NCBI GenBank assembly: GCA_038373865.1
Contig: JAXGGA010001610.1
Location: 1 to 64,000, forward strand
Length of the DNA: 64,000 nucleotides
Reading direction: 5' to 3'
Source of the DNA: Uloborus plumipes
Lineage: Eukaryota > Arthropoda > Arachnida > Araneae > Uloboridae
The number at the start of each line of letters is the position of its first letter. Position 1 is the first letter of the stretch. Of the stretch, positions 13,019 through 24,678 are shown piece after piece. The notes beneath the pieces were generated by a model, which searched no databases, was not told where the DNA came from, and saw only the letters and a program-made list of their open reading frames with translations. The translations under genes were made by a program, and so were the position numbers.

Positions 13019-13633
13019 TCAGTCTGAGTCAATGTCCAGTTCTAAATTGTAGGGTAACTGAATAGGTCTCCTTATGACTCCAGAGGATGTCTGAACAGAA
13101 AAGGCTCTTGCTTTTGAATCTCTGCCGTAAAAAAGCTCTTTAATAACACCAATTTTCCACATATGCTTAGGAATCTTATCTTCATGGATTATAACTACGT
13201 CTCCAATTTTAAACTTGGTACGCGTATTTAGGGGAACAGTGCGATTAGCAGATCGAAGCTCGAGTAAGTATTCCATTCGCAAACGTTTCCAAAAGTGGTT
13301 TATAATTTGTTCCCTGTATCTGAACATTTTGGTGAGAGTTTTCTTGACGGATTTCCGCTCTATAACAGTAAGAAAATCAGGTAAGGGATTCAGGTGCTTG
13401 CCTATCAAAAAGGGAGAAGGGGTTAGCGGAAACGGCTCCTTCATTTCATCATACACATACGTTAAAGGTCTTCCATTTATAACAGCTTCTATTTCGATGA
13501 GAGTGGTTTGAATCTCTTCATAAGTCAGGCAAGATCGCCCTAGAACTTTCTTCAAAGGAGTCTTTACGGAACGCACCATGCGTTCCCAAAATCCACCCCA
13601 CCAGCTGGCTCTAGGTACACTGAATTTCCACAC
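13019..13633 (-). pseudogene. BEL/Pao integrase C-terminal part
   Basis: A 204-residue open frame starts near the end of the integrase core. PRASWWGGFWERMVRSVK is the BEL/Pao version of the block containing the catalytic glutamate (E of GFWERM). It continues through EAVINGRPLTYV and PLTPSPFLIGKHLN. The final ~90 residues (KIGDVVIIHEDKIPKHMWKI, then RRPIQLPYNLELD) match the DUF5641 domain found at the C-terminus of Pao integrases. The family role is insertion of the cDNA into host DNA. It is separated by a frame change from the rest of the integrase at 13634-14006, so it is a fragment of pol and not an independent gene. Confidence 0.85.
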
Positions 13634-14006
13634 AATACAACTTTTAGTGAAATACTGTTCAAATTTCCTTTAGTAAACTATCAGTTTTGATGAATGTCCT
13701 TTGCATTGTCACTTTATACAACTTTGCACAGTCCTCTTCGGGAAACAAATCTTTTAAATGCTAAAATAAAGGTTTCAGTGCTGAGATCAGACGTTACTTC
13801 TAAGTGAACAGCTCTGGTAACTGCACAGGTGAAAAGCACAATGTAAGCCTTTTCAGGAACTGTTTCAGTTTTGACATATAAAGGACCAGCAAAATCGGTA
13901 CCACAGGTCTCAAAGGCGGGAGATTCAATTATTCTATCCTTTGGTAAAGGAGCAATTCCTTGCTTGCCAGGTCTAACATTAAATCTTCTGCAAATAATGC
14001 ACGATT
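13634..14006 (-). pseudogene. BEL/Pao integrase core, frame-disrupted
   Basis: The minus strand reads LPKDRIIESPAFETCGTDFA then GPLYVKTETVPEKAYIVLF, with the first catalytic aspartate in GTDFAGPLY. It continues through CAVTRAVHLEVTSDLSTETF. Further on, a stop precedes SDNAKD, the second-aspartate motif, and another stop follows. Frame shifts and stops separate this block from both neighbours. The motifs are retained, but the enzyme cannot be made. Confidence 0.8.
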
Positions 14007-15340
14007 TCAGTACAGTTTAACATATTTTCTTCCTTTAATTATGTAATATGTTTCCCGAAGATAAGCCAAGGTTGTGGCTATTCCAAAATGATAAACCTTT
14101 TCATAGGCTTGAAGAATTAGCAGTTTAGTGTAAAATTCCCCGCTTGGGAGTATCCAAGGATTTTTTTTTTTCCTTAAAGACAGGTCAGAAAAGTGAAGTC
14201 TTCCTGATAAATATAATGAATCATTTTCATCCAATTTAGGATTTAAACTGTATAATGTCGAATCTTTCTTGATAGGTTCTGCACGTTTTAATGCTTCAAT
14301 TTCAGACTTAAACGCGGTTTGTTGAGTTTGTTTTAACCAATACATTTCTGCTTTATAAATTTCTTCAGTAGTAAGTTCACCTGATATTTTAGTCTTTTTC
14401 TTATTAACATTATTCAAGAATCTGAAAATCCACGCGGTGATGTTGTATATACGATTAAGGTTACTAATTTTTTTCAATTCCACCAATGGTTCTGGAAGTA
14501 ATTTAACATTACAGGAAAACTGAGTAGAACTCAAATAAGACTTTCCTTCTTTCAAATAATCATCATTATAGGGAATGCTATCCTGCTTCGGCCATATGTC
14601 TTTCTGCATTGATAGCCAATCGGGAACTTTAAACCATAAAGCATTTTCAACAAGTTTGCCTAAATTTTCCCCTCTGGTCAACAAACCTCCAGGATTATTT
14701 TTGCCTGGAATAAAGTTCCAAATTCTGGGGCTTGTCACAGACTGTATTTCTTCTACTCTGTTTGCCATAAAAGGCTTCCAGTTTAGCGGTGAACCTTTTA
14801 TCCAATGTAGCGCAATGGTGGAATCTGACCAAATATGGGCATCTAAGTTAGGTGAACTAAATACATTCTTTAAATGTTTACACATTCTAGCAGCTATTAC
14901 CGCACCCATTAGTTCGAGGCGAGGGATTGTCAAACGCTTTATTGGGGGAACCCTACATTTTGCCCTAACAAGACTGGTCTGAATTTCATTATCACCTGTG
15001 ACACATCGGAAATAGGCAACAGCGCCATAAGCCTTAGGATTTGCATCAGAAAAAATATGAAGTTCTATAATGTCAACATTTTCAAAATCCTGCAGAAAAT
15101 ACTTACGGGGTATCTCAAAATTAGGTAAATGATCGGTTTCTGAGCACCAACTTTCCCACTCATATTTTAGAGCACTACGCAAGTGATCGTCCCATCCTAT
15201 ACCTCTCTGCCAAGTTTCTTGTAGCAACTTTTTCATCCTAATGACAAACGGCGAAATAAATCCAAGTGGATCAAATATTTTTAAAATAGCTTTCAGAACA
15301 ACGCATTTTGTAGGATTAATTTTCCAATCCCCGCGGAATT
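14007..15340 (-). pseudogene. BEL/Pao pol: RT end, RNase H, integrase N-terminus
   Basis: The frame is open for 409 residues from an ATG at 15236. It extends in frame upstream into VVLKAILKIFDPLGFISPFV, the conserved Pao block just after the reverse transcriptase. The RNase H-like region includes HIFSDANPKAYGAVAYF (catalytic Asp in FSDA), then RLTIPRLELMGAVIAARM and HIWSDSTIALHWI. Near the C-terminus, LRETYYIIKGRKYVK belongs to the zinc-binding integrase N-terminus. A conserved proline-aspartate position shows GKNNPGGLLTRG where family members typically have an N-P-A-D-x-x-S/T-R-G pattern, so this site is altered. This long intact frame suggests fairly recent decay. Confidence 0.85.
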
Positions 15341-15345
15341 CAGAA

Positions 15346-16300
15346 AATTTTTTTTATACCAAGGGTGGATCCGCCTTTGAATCCACGCTTGTTTGTACAC
15401 AATTGTATACTTTACAAACTTTGTATCCTCCATTTTTAAGACACTTACCATTCAAGAGATATTTGAAAAATTTATTTTTGAGCTTTAACCTTAAATAAAA
15501 CGTTTAGTTTCACTGGGATCTGTTGGAAACTTTTTATATAATGATGTCCTTAATTATTTGCATGTTAATTTCATCGTCAAAGTGCAATACGTGGACAATA
15601 AGGGGGATTGGGTGATTTTTTCGAAATTTGAGTCACCGAACTGCAGTTTTAGGCTTTATTTTATCACTTGGGGGGTGAGGGGGGTTGACCCCACGACCCA
15701 CCCACTGAATACCCATTTCTTTGTGCATAATTATAAATTTTCAAACTTTGTGACCTCTATTTTTACAATAACACTTACCGTTTAAGATATTAAGGAAAAA
15801 AAAATCGATTTTGACATTTGACCTTGAATAAAATTTTTAGCTCCACCGGGATCCATGGGGACTTTTGACACTTCACTTATAATGATGTCTTTAGCAATAC
15901 TTATGTTAATTGCATTGTTAAAGTACCAAATTCGAGTAAAAATAAGGGGTCTGAGGAGAATTTTTCAAAATGTATCTCCCCAAATGCCGTTTTTATCGAT
16001 TTTTGGTAGCTTTAGGGGGGAGGACATGACCCCCATGACCCATATTCGGAATCCCCACTTGTTTGCACACAATTGTATACTTTTCAAACTTTGTAACCTC
16101 TATTTTGTCGCTTCCAATTACCGTTTAAGAGATATATATGAAAAATCCATTTTTTGACCTTTGACCTTAAGTAAAATTTTTAGCTCCACCGGGATTCATC
16201 AGAACTTTTGAGATTTCACTTATAATGATGTCCTTAAGGTCTGTACCAATTTTCAGCTCTATGCGAATTTTTCCGAACTTTCGCGTTTTTTTCGTCTATT
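15346..16300. repeat. tandem satellite, about 340 bp unit, nearly three copies
   Basis: Repeated landmarks are CACTGGGATC / CACCGGGATC / CACCGGGATT (about 15510, 15844, 16185), each followed by TAATGATGTC (about 15540, 15880, 16222). The phrase CACAATTGTATACTTT occurs in units one and three. Units are about 80% alike by eye. The array begins exactly where BEL/Pao homology ends. It is non-coding. Confidence 0.75.
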
Positions 16301-16424
16301 TTGACCGGGCTATTAATGTTTTATAGCTTCTTACGAACATAAAGGAAGATTTAATTTAGTTTAGCCGAGTGTATTTTCATAATGAAACACCGAAACACAT
16401 ACGAGGACGTTAAGGTCAAATATA

Positions 16425-16977
16425 TTAGGTTGGTGCGTATGAAATGTCGGATTCTCTTTACATGCGGACGTTTGTCTCCCTGTTTTCGTTATACTTTTGT
16501 CTTTGGCATAACCTCATTCATAGTCGTATTGTCCATTGCCAGAGACTCATTTCAGCAAAATAGGTTTTCTCGAAGGTCTTCCCTTTTGTTATTTCTTTTG
16601 AGTTTATTGCCGATATGAATTCTGCCGACACACAAAACAATTGCGAAACTGAACGAACTGGAATATGAAGTTTTGCAGCATCCACCATATTCACCGGATC
16701 TCTCGCCGACCGATTTTCATTTTTTCAAGGATTTAGAGCTGTTTTTAAGGGGAAAACACTATGAAAATGAAGACAGTTTAAAAAACTCGACATAAGAGTT
16801 TATTAATTCTAAAGACCAAAAATTTTTTAAGACAGGCCTCTACGCTTTAAAATCTCGTTGGGAGAAGTGTATTGAAGCGAATGGAGCATACTTTGATTGA
16901 CTAAACAGCTTTTGAAGAAAGATATGCAGTTTTATACAATCACTTAAGAATCCGACATTTCATACGCACCAACCTAA
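16425..16977 (+). mobile_element. mariner transposon, internally deleted
   Basis: Perfect 30 bp terminal inverted repeats begin TTAGGTTGGTGCGTATGAAA at 16425 and end with the complement at 16977. They are flanked by TA on both sides (16423-16424, 16978-16979), the mariner target duplication. The total of 553 bp compares with about 1.3 kb for full elements. Only the 3' end of the transposase gene remains. The intact TIRs mean it could once have been mobilised in trans. Confidence 0.95.
16622..16900 (+). pseudogene. mariner transposase, C-terminal fragment
   Basis: Ninety-two codons plus a terminal stop at 16898-16900 encode the end of a mariner transposase. HPPYSPDLSPTDFHFF contains the third catalytic aspartate of the DD34D triad (PTD). 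FLRGKHYENEDSL and LYALKSRWEKCIEANGAYFD are the expected C-terminal blocks. A TAA stop interrupts the frame after DSLKNST. The DNA-binding domain and the first two catalytic residues have been deleted. Intact enzymes cut and paste DNA at TA dinucleotides. Confidence 0.9.
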
Positions 16978-17016
16978 TAGAACTCGGCACCTTAATGATG
17001 CCTTTATTCACATAAC

Positions 17017-17089
17017 TGGAGGCCCCTGGTATCGATCCCGGTACATCTCGCATGCTAAGTGAGCGCTCTAGCATCTGAGCTACTCCCCC
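17017..17089 (-). tRNA. tRNA-Ala(AGC)-like sequence, probable pseudogene or SINE head
   Basis: The minus strand is 73 nt with a normal layout: GGGGGAG, TAGCTCAGATGCTAGAGC (box A), an anticodon loop TTAGCAT giving AGC, and GTACCGGGATCGATACCAGG (box B and T arm). There are mismatches in the acceptor stem (positions 6-7) and T stem. The repeated context argues for a pseudogene rather than a working tRNA. Confidence 0.55.
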
Positions 17090-17385
17090 TAATCTTGTAC
17101 TGACTTCCAGGCTTGTTTGAATATCTGTTACATTGCAAATATCTAATGAGCATTTGTAGGACAGTTAATTCGTTCTATAAAAATATCATTTCTATATTTT
17201 CAGTTTAAACAAATTTATATTCATTTTTAAAGACATGTGATCTTCGGTAAATTTTTCGTGAAAATAAAACCTACTTCCAAATTTGTTTGACAAACGTATT
17301 TTTGCTAATTTACATCAAACCATTTCAGGATGTTTACATTAAAAAACACATTTTGCTGTCATCTTATGTTCTTCAAAGCATGATT

Positions 17386-17458
17386 TGGAAGCGCTGTTAA
17401 TCGATCCCGGTACCTCTTGCATGCGAAGCGAGCTCTCTACCATCTGAGCTATGCCCCT
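17386..17458 (-). repeat. tRNA-Ala-like copy, anticodon position CGC
   Basis: The minus strand retains CATAGCTCAGATGGTAGAG (box A) and GGTACCGGGATCGAT (box B). The anticodon loop reads TTCGCAT. The T-stem 3' side is TTAACAG, so the T arm does not pair. Sequence beyond the head (TCTTTAACAATTTCATTCCG) matches the flank of the third copy (TTTTTAACAATTAATTCC at 19192), showing that the whole unit is duplicated. Confidence 0.6.
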
Positions 17459-17828
17459 GCGTTCGCGTTGCGCCCCCAGTCTTTAACAATTTCATTCCGT
17501 TTTTTTAATTACCAAATTTTAATAGTAAGCAATCGTTCAAACGATTGTGTTCCAATTTCAGGCAAATTGAAACGAAATTAGTACGCATAGCAATTTCTGC
17601 TGCTTTCAAATTTCTATTTCTCTAAATTTTTACAGGAGATTTTATAGCTTACCAATAATATAAAGGAAGATTTTATTTAGTTTAGGCGAATGTGTGATTA
17701 TAATAAAACACCGAAAAACACACGTGGGTGAAAAAAGGAATTCGGCACTTAAATCACTCCTATAATCACGTAACTGGGAGGCGCCGGTTATCGATTCCGG
17801 TACATCTTCCATGCTAAGCGAGCGCTCT

Positions 17829-19149
17829 CAGGGCCGGTCTTAGGCCGATTGGACCGATTTTGCCTAATCGGTCCCCGCTCTAGCAAGGGGCCCCGCGCCA
17901 ACAAATTATTTTTGCCTTTAGGTAAATGAGAAAAAGAACTATATCAAAATAAAAAGCTAATTGGCAATAATTAACTCATGTTTAATCTGTTTGAAAGTAT
18001 GGTGCTAAGTTTAGTTCAATTTATGCTGTAGGAGCAAGGGGGACCGCGCCGACAAATTATTTTTGCCTTTAGGTAAATGTTAACAAAAAACTATATCAAA
18101 ATAAGAAGCTAATTGGCAATATTTACCTGGTGTTTAATCCGTTTGAAAGTATGGTGCTACGTTTAGCTCAATTTATGATGTAGGAGCAAGGGGCCCCGCG
18201 CCGACAAATTATTTTCGCCTTTAAGTAAATGTTTTAAAAAAAAAACTATATCAAAATGAAAACCTAATTGTAAATATTTAACTGATGTTTAATCTGTCTG
18301 AAAGTATTTTGCTACGATTAGTTCAATTTATGGTGTAGGAGAACTTTCTGAAACTTTTGACATCTCTATTATTCTATTCAAAGCATTTCTAGTAAGAAAC
18401 CTCCATCTAATATCAAGGTCCTCTAAGAGAACATCTAAAACTGCGTTTTCAGGACTATAATTTCCAAAATTTTCGGGGAAGAGCCCTCAAAGAGATGAGG
18501 GAGTTGGAGTTTCTTTTTTCAAAGTGCCACCCCCCCCCCCTTAAAAATATTCTCTCATTTGGGCCGCTGCCTAAAATGTCTTCAAATATCTTTTTAAAAT
18601 ATATATTTCGAAAAGAGAGTCTGAATTTGAGCCTGAATTTCTCGCCCATTCCTCTGACATTACTGAAGATTGTTTAGAATTGCATTTCAAAAATTCAACG
18701 AGAAAAAATGTCTAGAAGAGCGCTCCACCTTGCCATCCTCTAAATTATTATTTTAAGCTTGGTCCCATCAGCCCTCTCCAAAATTTAAACATATATACCC
18801 CACTGTTTGCCTGCCACTAGTACAACTTAATTCTTGGAAATATAATCAAAAATACAACATGCTTTTTCGGATATATGAAACGGTTATATAAGTATTCTTT
18901 TCATCATCAACGAAAGGGTCAGGGAAGGTGCATAAAATAGAAAGAAAGGTTAGTCTGTAATGGCTTGTTTTAGCAAGCTATTGATTTATTATTATTATTA
19001 TTTTTTCTTGTAAAAAAGTAGCGAAACAAAAAGTTTTTATTTTAAAAGAGTTATATTCATTTGAGCCTCAAACTAAATGTAATCATTTTGCAAAGGGGGC
19101 CCCACCAGAGTTCTCCAATCGGGCCCCGCATTTGCTAAGGCCGGCCCTG
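17829..19149. mobile_element. hAT-type non-autonomous element, 1.3 kb
   Basis: Termini are CAGGGCCGGTCTTAG and CTAAGGCCGGCCCTG, flanked by an exact 8 bp duplication AGCGCTCT (17821-17828 and 19150-19157). The 8 bp duplication and CAGGG terminus are hAT hallmarks. No transposase frame was found. GGGGCCCCGC motifs recur near both ends. Confidence 0.93.
17876..18345. repeat. internal tandem repeat, about 152 bp unit, three copies
   Basis: Each unit begins AGCAAGGGG(C/G)CCGCGCC and continues CAAATTATTTTTGCCTTTAG, at about 17882, 18033 and 18185. All units lie inside the left half of the hAT element. Confidence 0.85.
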
Positions 19150-19178
19150 AGCGCTCTACATCTGAGCAACGCTCCCCC

Positions 19179-22100
19179 GTTTTGCTTTCAGTTTTTAACA
19201 ATTAATTCCTTTTTTTGAATAACAATTTTTATTAGTAACGGGGATCGCTAACGCGGGACCAGCCTGAAAGTTTCTTCCCGGTTTTTTCGGGCGGGCCCAC
19301 TGGAAAGTGGGTTTTTTAATCTCATTAATCTTTGCTTAAAATTATCGTTTGCTCTATTGTAACACTACCTCAAAGTTGTTTTCCCTTTTTGCACCACATT
19401 TGGCGAGAAATCACTAGGCATCGCCAAGCTTGAAGACTTTTGGCGTCATTTCGAGATAACTAAAAATTGTAATTCGCGCATAAAGACAACCCCATTGTAA
19501 CATTCGCCATATATATATCTTTCCCTTAATGTAAACAACCGTGAATAAAATTCAAGAGAGGGAAAAGGAGCATTCGTGAATGTTTTTTTTTTCTGTTAAT
19601 CACTTGAAATTTACAGAATGATCACCAGCAGTTATATAACTGCATATCGCGATTTGGTTTTAATTTTTGAATAGAATCGTTCTTAGCTTCGGCTTGTCTG
19701 TTTGAAGCCTTCGCTCTCGTAATATTCGCTTTGCGAATGTGTAATGTTTATTCAATTATTGGTTCACGTATGCTGATTTCTATTACGTGGTGACATTTAA
19801 GTGAACTGAGTAATGATTGATTATTAATTGCTGGTTGGTTAGCAATCGCTTCCTGCTTCAATGTAAATTAGAGTAAATATTTGTAAATAAATGTATTGTG
19901 TTTTTATAAAGATTTCAGTTATCATTTAAAAAAGTTTGGAGATGCGACGTACTAGTAACATTATATTTACGCATGCTCTTTGAGTTCTACCTCAGTTTTT
20001 TAAAGTAGTCTTGACGCTAAGTGAGGAACTTTACACTAGCTATCGTGAAAGCTTCTATCAACAATTAGCTTTAGATCGGCATTACTTACTCCAGAAGTTG
20101 TGTAAAATTGTGCCGATTAACAATGATAATCCTACACTTTTTTTTTTTTTTTACGTTTCAGAAAGATAAATAATATCGAAACGTATTAGAGAAATTAGCC
20201 CCCCAAACTTTAGATGGAGGCAATCTGTATCCTAGTATACAGGGTGTCCACTCCAATCGTGGCCCAATAACTAATTTCTAAACCGTTAGAGATAAGCATA
20301 TAGTTTATTTAGGAAAAAATCTCCAAATTAAGAAAGGAATTTTGGGTATATTCAATGTTTTTCAAAAAATCAAATTTTGAAAGAGTTACGAAATTTAAAT
20401 TTTTATACAGCCCCCCAGTCTTATCAATCATATTTAGTAAAACATTCTTGACACTGTAACGTTTAAAACTAAAAAAAATCACTCTTCCATCACAAAAATT
20501 GACCGAGGTATGACGTTTTGAAAAATAAAGATTTTGCATTGTTTCATGACGTCATCAAGAGATTGCTCCCTCGTAGAATTCATTACCAAAAATATAAAAA
20601 TTCACTATGAATGAAACTTTTGTGTTTCCAAAAAACAGATGATACATCGATGGTAAACACTCGGATGATATTCTGCTAAAATTACCACCACCTTCAGTTT
20701 TAGGTGGCAGTGGCACATGTCGAGCTGCATCTTCTGTTTCTTTTTCTGTAAAACTTGAAGACTACAATGTTCGTTGAATAAATACATTGATATTTCCATT
20801 GTAAGTGTTTGTTAATGTGTAATAAGGAGTATACTTGAAAATATGCTTAGGTGTATTTTATTTCCATTTATGTATCCGTGTTTACTTGTGCCCCAAGTGT
20901 GTTTACAACTGCCCCCCTACTGGGGCAGATGTAAACAAAATTTAACATATTTTTAACTTATTTTTTCGCTGGAATTCACTGTTGAAGAAGATGGGTAACT
21001 GCATGAAATTATTGGCAAATGTTTGATTTACCATGTATAGCACTTGTTTCTTCTATATCTCAAATTAATAATGAAAAAATGCAAAAATGGCATTTTTGTT
21101 CACATGTGCCCCCCTCTCCCCTAAATGAAAAAATCCATGTAAATTGGTAACAATTAATGTTATTATTGTTTTCTTGCATGAAGTCTAAGAAAGAAAAATG
21201 AAACCAGTGCACCGAAATTATACAAAAAGAAATCTGCTATCACTTCAGTAGAATGCGAAAGATCCCCCTCCCTCCATTAAAATAGCATTTTCTACTGGAT
21301 GCATGCGGTCTTGTAGCTAGTTTTTATTTCTATATTTCCCTTGAAATTCACTATATTTTATCTTTACGTTCAAAAGGATTCAGAAATGTCTTTCGAAGTG
21401 CATAAAAGCGCTTCCTAAAAACATGACTTTTTGTGTATTGCTAGCAAAAAAACGCTTTTCAGTTTTAATTTGCATTCTAATGCTCAGATGCTCTGAACCC
21501 GTTTGAGTTTTTCTCAACTTTAGTTTCTATACTGCAAATGCCGTAGCATATTGGCTATGTCATGAAATTGTACAGATAAAGGCAATTCAACTAGCCAATG
21601 CATAGGCAGTTGATACATCAAAAAGGGGAAAGGGGTATATATACTTCCGAAGCTTTTTTTTTTTTTTTGTAAAAAATTGGCTATAATGTAGGACTTAAAC
21701 ATTGATGATTAAATTACCTGCAAAAAAAAAAAAAAATGCCGAATACGGATCCAAAAATAAAAACCGATGATTACCTTTGACATCCCCCTTTCGATTCAAA
21801 GTTCCATTTTTATGAAATGACATGAAAAAATACCCTTTTTTTTAGTTAGCTTTTATTTTCGTGAACTAAATCAATCCACTGAGTAAACCAACATTTTTTA
21901 ATTTATCATTATTTTTTTACTCTAAAACGTGAAGGGGCAAGGCTTCTTTTCTTTTGGAAGTAAGGGGACGCAGTCGCCCCCTTTGACCCACTGGTTGAGC
22001 CGCATATGGAGCAATACCAATCTGGCTATGTCTTGAATATAATCCCGCAGGTATTTTTCTAGAAGGTACTGGCGACACTCCCGACCCTTCTATTTACAAA

Positions 22101-24638
22101 CGGAAAGTTCTGGAAAAATTACTTTTCTTTTCAGAAATGTTCAGCACTGATAATGGTCAAGACCATGACAGGTGTTTATCTCCCTCCCCTGAAAAGAATT
22201 GCTCAGGCAGGTACCGTATTGGTAGACAGGCTATTGACGGGGTCCCCTTATCCCATTCAGGTGATTTTTCTTTCTTTCCCCCTTCCCCAAAAGTTAAATG
22301 CTCCAAGGCATGCAGCAGGCGTCCTTTCACTATTCATTCAAATCAAATGAAACTTGTATCAGTTCTCACTTGTTTAAAGAACAGCTACACTATAAATAAT
22401 CTTAAAACAAAGGTTCAACCATGTATCCTTGTTAAATTTCGCTTATAGAAACAATATAATAATAAGGAGAAGATTCGGAAATGAGATATAACCAATTCCA
22501 TGAAAAATGACCTTTTCATTTAACATACAAAGCAGAGCCGTGCACAAAAAATTTTAAAAAGAAAGAGTTCAAACATATTTTTTGCCCTTGGGATAAGCCC
22601 TAATTTTTCATACGTTCTTTTCACTGGGAAGTTGGAGGGATATTACAGGAAAAAAAATCATTTAAATGAGGCAGATATTAAAAAGGTTGCTTTTAAAAAG
22701 TTTGCTTTCATTTTGACTCAAGATTTATGTTAAGTTTACCTTATTCTAAATGAAAATAGTAAATGAAAATTAAACTTACTAATTGTTATTTACATCATAT
22801 GGAGTTCTTAAAATATGAATCGAAATCTTTTTTTTTTTTTATGGTAGGAGAATTTAAAGTTATTCCACCAACTGCAGCATATTTAGATGGGCAAAAATCG
22901 GGCTCGCTCTATTCATTGGCCAAAAAGCAAGAAGAAAAAGAGTGTTTTGAAAAAATATATTGTATTATCTGCAGTGATCTTAAATCTAAAGCAGCGTTGG
23001 ATTTTCTTTTGATATTTCATTGTACGGAAACGGAAAATAAAAAGCGTGATTAAAATGATCGATAATAACTTAGAGATGCTCTATTTATTCACCTGCAGCC
23101 CGCAATGCGGCCAGAATTACCTTCTGGAGGATTTTTTTTTTTCATCAAAACAATCCTAATACTGCATATGGTATGGACTGCATTAGAATTGGCAATAATG
23201 TTAAAATCTCTGGAGTTGTTTGTCCCCCTAAACCATCCGTGCACTCCTAAATGCAGTAGATCTTTGAAATTCTAGTGTGGAAACATTTACATTTTCCAGG
23301 AAACAATTTTTTTTTGTGACATAAACAAATAGAAAAATAAAATAAACTTCAGGAAGGATTGTTAGATTACATTAAGCAGAAAAGTTAACGTAAAGATTTC
23401 ATGTCCGAGGAATTTTAATGCCTATATTTGATGGTACGAATATAAACACTAAACTGGAAATCGCCATTTCTTGTTATATTAAATCGATTTTAATAACATC
23501 AGTTTCATGACTCTTAGCAAATGATTTCTCCTTGTCGAATGCTAATAAACTATAGTTTATGGAAATATATTATGCTATTTCCTATAGAAACAGAATGTAC
23601 TATTTTTCTATAGAAACATAGATATTCCTTAAATAACATTTGGTTTTAGCTGTTGTCATTTATATTAAAATTTCTTTTTAATGTACCTAAGCTTTAAAAG
23701 AAAATCTTGCAGAAATTCTATAGAATTGATAGCTCGTATTTCTGAAAGAAATTCGAAAGAAATGAGTAAAATGACTCATTAGAAACTACTGGAGATATAC
23801 GTATTTCCAAGTTTTGAATTCAAGAACATTAGCAGTTCGAGGAAGAATTTGAATATAGTTAAACCGCTGTGATGCTTCAGGAGGAAATTATTATTTTTTA
23901 GCTAATATAATTTACTTGACGATTACAGAGTAATTTATAATTTGTGCTTTATGAAATCAGTTGAACGTATCTAAAGTTGCACAGTCCGTTCTTTGGAAAC
24001 AGACTTCAGTGTCTTTCTGTTAACAAAGACTTTATTTAACAGATAAAACTGAAAACAGCCCTTATTTCATAAAAGCATTATTTTAGTTCTGTAATCATTG
24101 CAAATAAATCGAATTAAGACATTAATACAATGAAAATATAAGTTGATATTTTATAATCACTTGTCTCAAAAATCATTTGCAAGCTATTCATTTCGCTTAA
24201 AGAAGAAAACGTTTTGAGTCTCATTTCGTCCAGTATATTTCATGTAACCCAAAAGGAAAAGATACGCTCAAAATATTTTCCAATTTTGGTATCATTATTA
24301 TTTTATTTCTTGAGGTAATGATTTTTAAATAAAATGTTTTGAATTTCTCTACAATATTTTTTAAATGTTCCCTAAATTATCTTATAATATTTAAAAAAAA
24401 AAACACCTTTTCCGCACGAATCTACTACGTCTGAAGTTCATTCTGAAGCCCATTAGAATAATATTTCAGAAAAGTTTAACTTTTCTCGTAAAAAGTTAAT
24501 GGTATTATTTTCTTTCACCTTTTCGAAGTGAAATGCTCCATTGACTACAGAAAATGAAATTTAATTACTCTCTCTGTAGCTGCAAGAATACTAATTATAG
24601 TCTAGATTCATTTATATAAATAATAATGATAGTCCATA
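19179..24638. other. intergenic, no gene seen
   Basis: No supported coding region. Minor points: TTTGGCGAGAAATC and CATCGCCAAGCTTG near 19397-19425 form a small GGCGA-type motif cluster. The phrase ACAGGGTGTCCACTCC at about 20240 could be a transposon end, but no inverted partner was found. Poly-T and poly-A tracts lie near 20139, 21655 and 21721. The frame at 22763-23053 (96 codons) has no recognisable domain. Confidence 0.45.
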
Positions 24639-24678
24639 TTTTTATTTATTTTTATTTATTTATTTATTTATTATTTTT
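24639..24678. repeat. TTTA microsatellite
   Basis: An imperfect run of TTTA/TTTTA units about 40 bp long. Confidence 0.85.

Larger units (their letters stand above)
13019..15345 (-). mobile_element. BEL/Pao LTR retrotransposon, 5'-truncated
   Basis: Minus-strand sequence encodes, in order, the end of the reverse transcriptase region, RNase H, a zinc-binding integrase N-terminus, the integrase core and a DUF5641-like C-terminus. This is the BEL/Pao pol order. Gag, protease and most of the reverse transcriptase are absent, and the homology stops near 15345 where an unrelated satellite begins. No LTR was recognised. Several frames are needed to follow the protein, so it is dead. Confidence 0.85.
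16317..17089 (-). repeat. tRNA-Ala-like repeat unit, split by a mariner
   Basis: Sequence from TTTTATAGCTTC to the tRNA-like head matches a second copy near 17640-17820 (TTTTATAGCTTACC, AAACACCGAAA, CGGCAC, TATCGAT.CCGGTACATCT). In this copy a mariner sits at 16425-16977, and the two flanks join cleanly when it is ignored. The unit may be a SINE with a tRNA-derived head or a tandemly duplicated pseudo-tRNA locus. Confidence 0.65.
17640..19178 (-). repeat. tRNA-Ala-like unit, split by a hAT element
   Basis: The left piece (to 17828) and right piece (19150 onward) rejoin into a tRNA-Ala-like head with AGC in the loop when the 17829-19149 insertion and one duplicated AGCGCTCT are removed. The right piece ends with the acceptor GCTCCCCC. 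Confidence 0.65.

Noticed and set aside
20230..20260. ACAGGGTGTCCACTCC as a transposon terminus
   Set aside because: No complementary end was found by eye within the next 10 kb.
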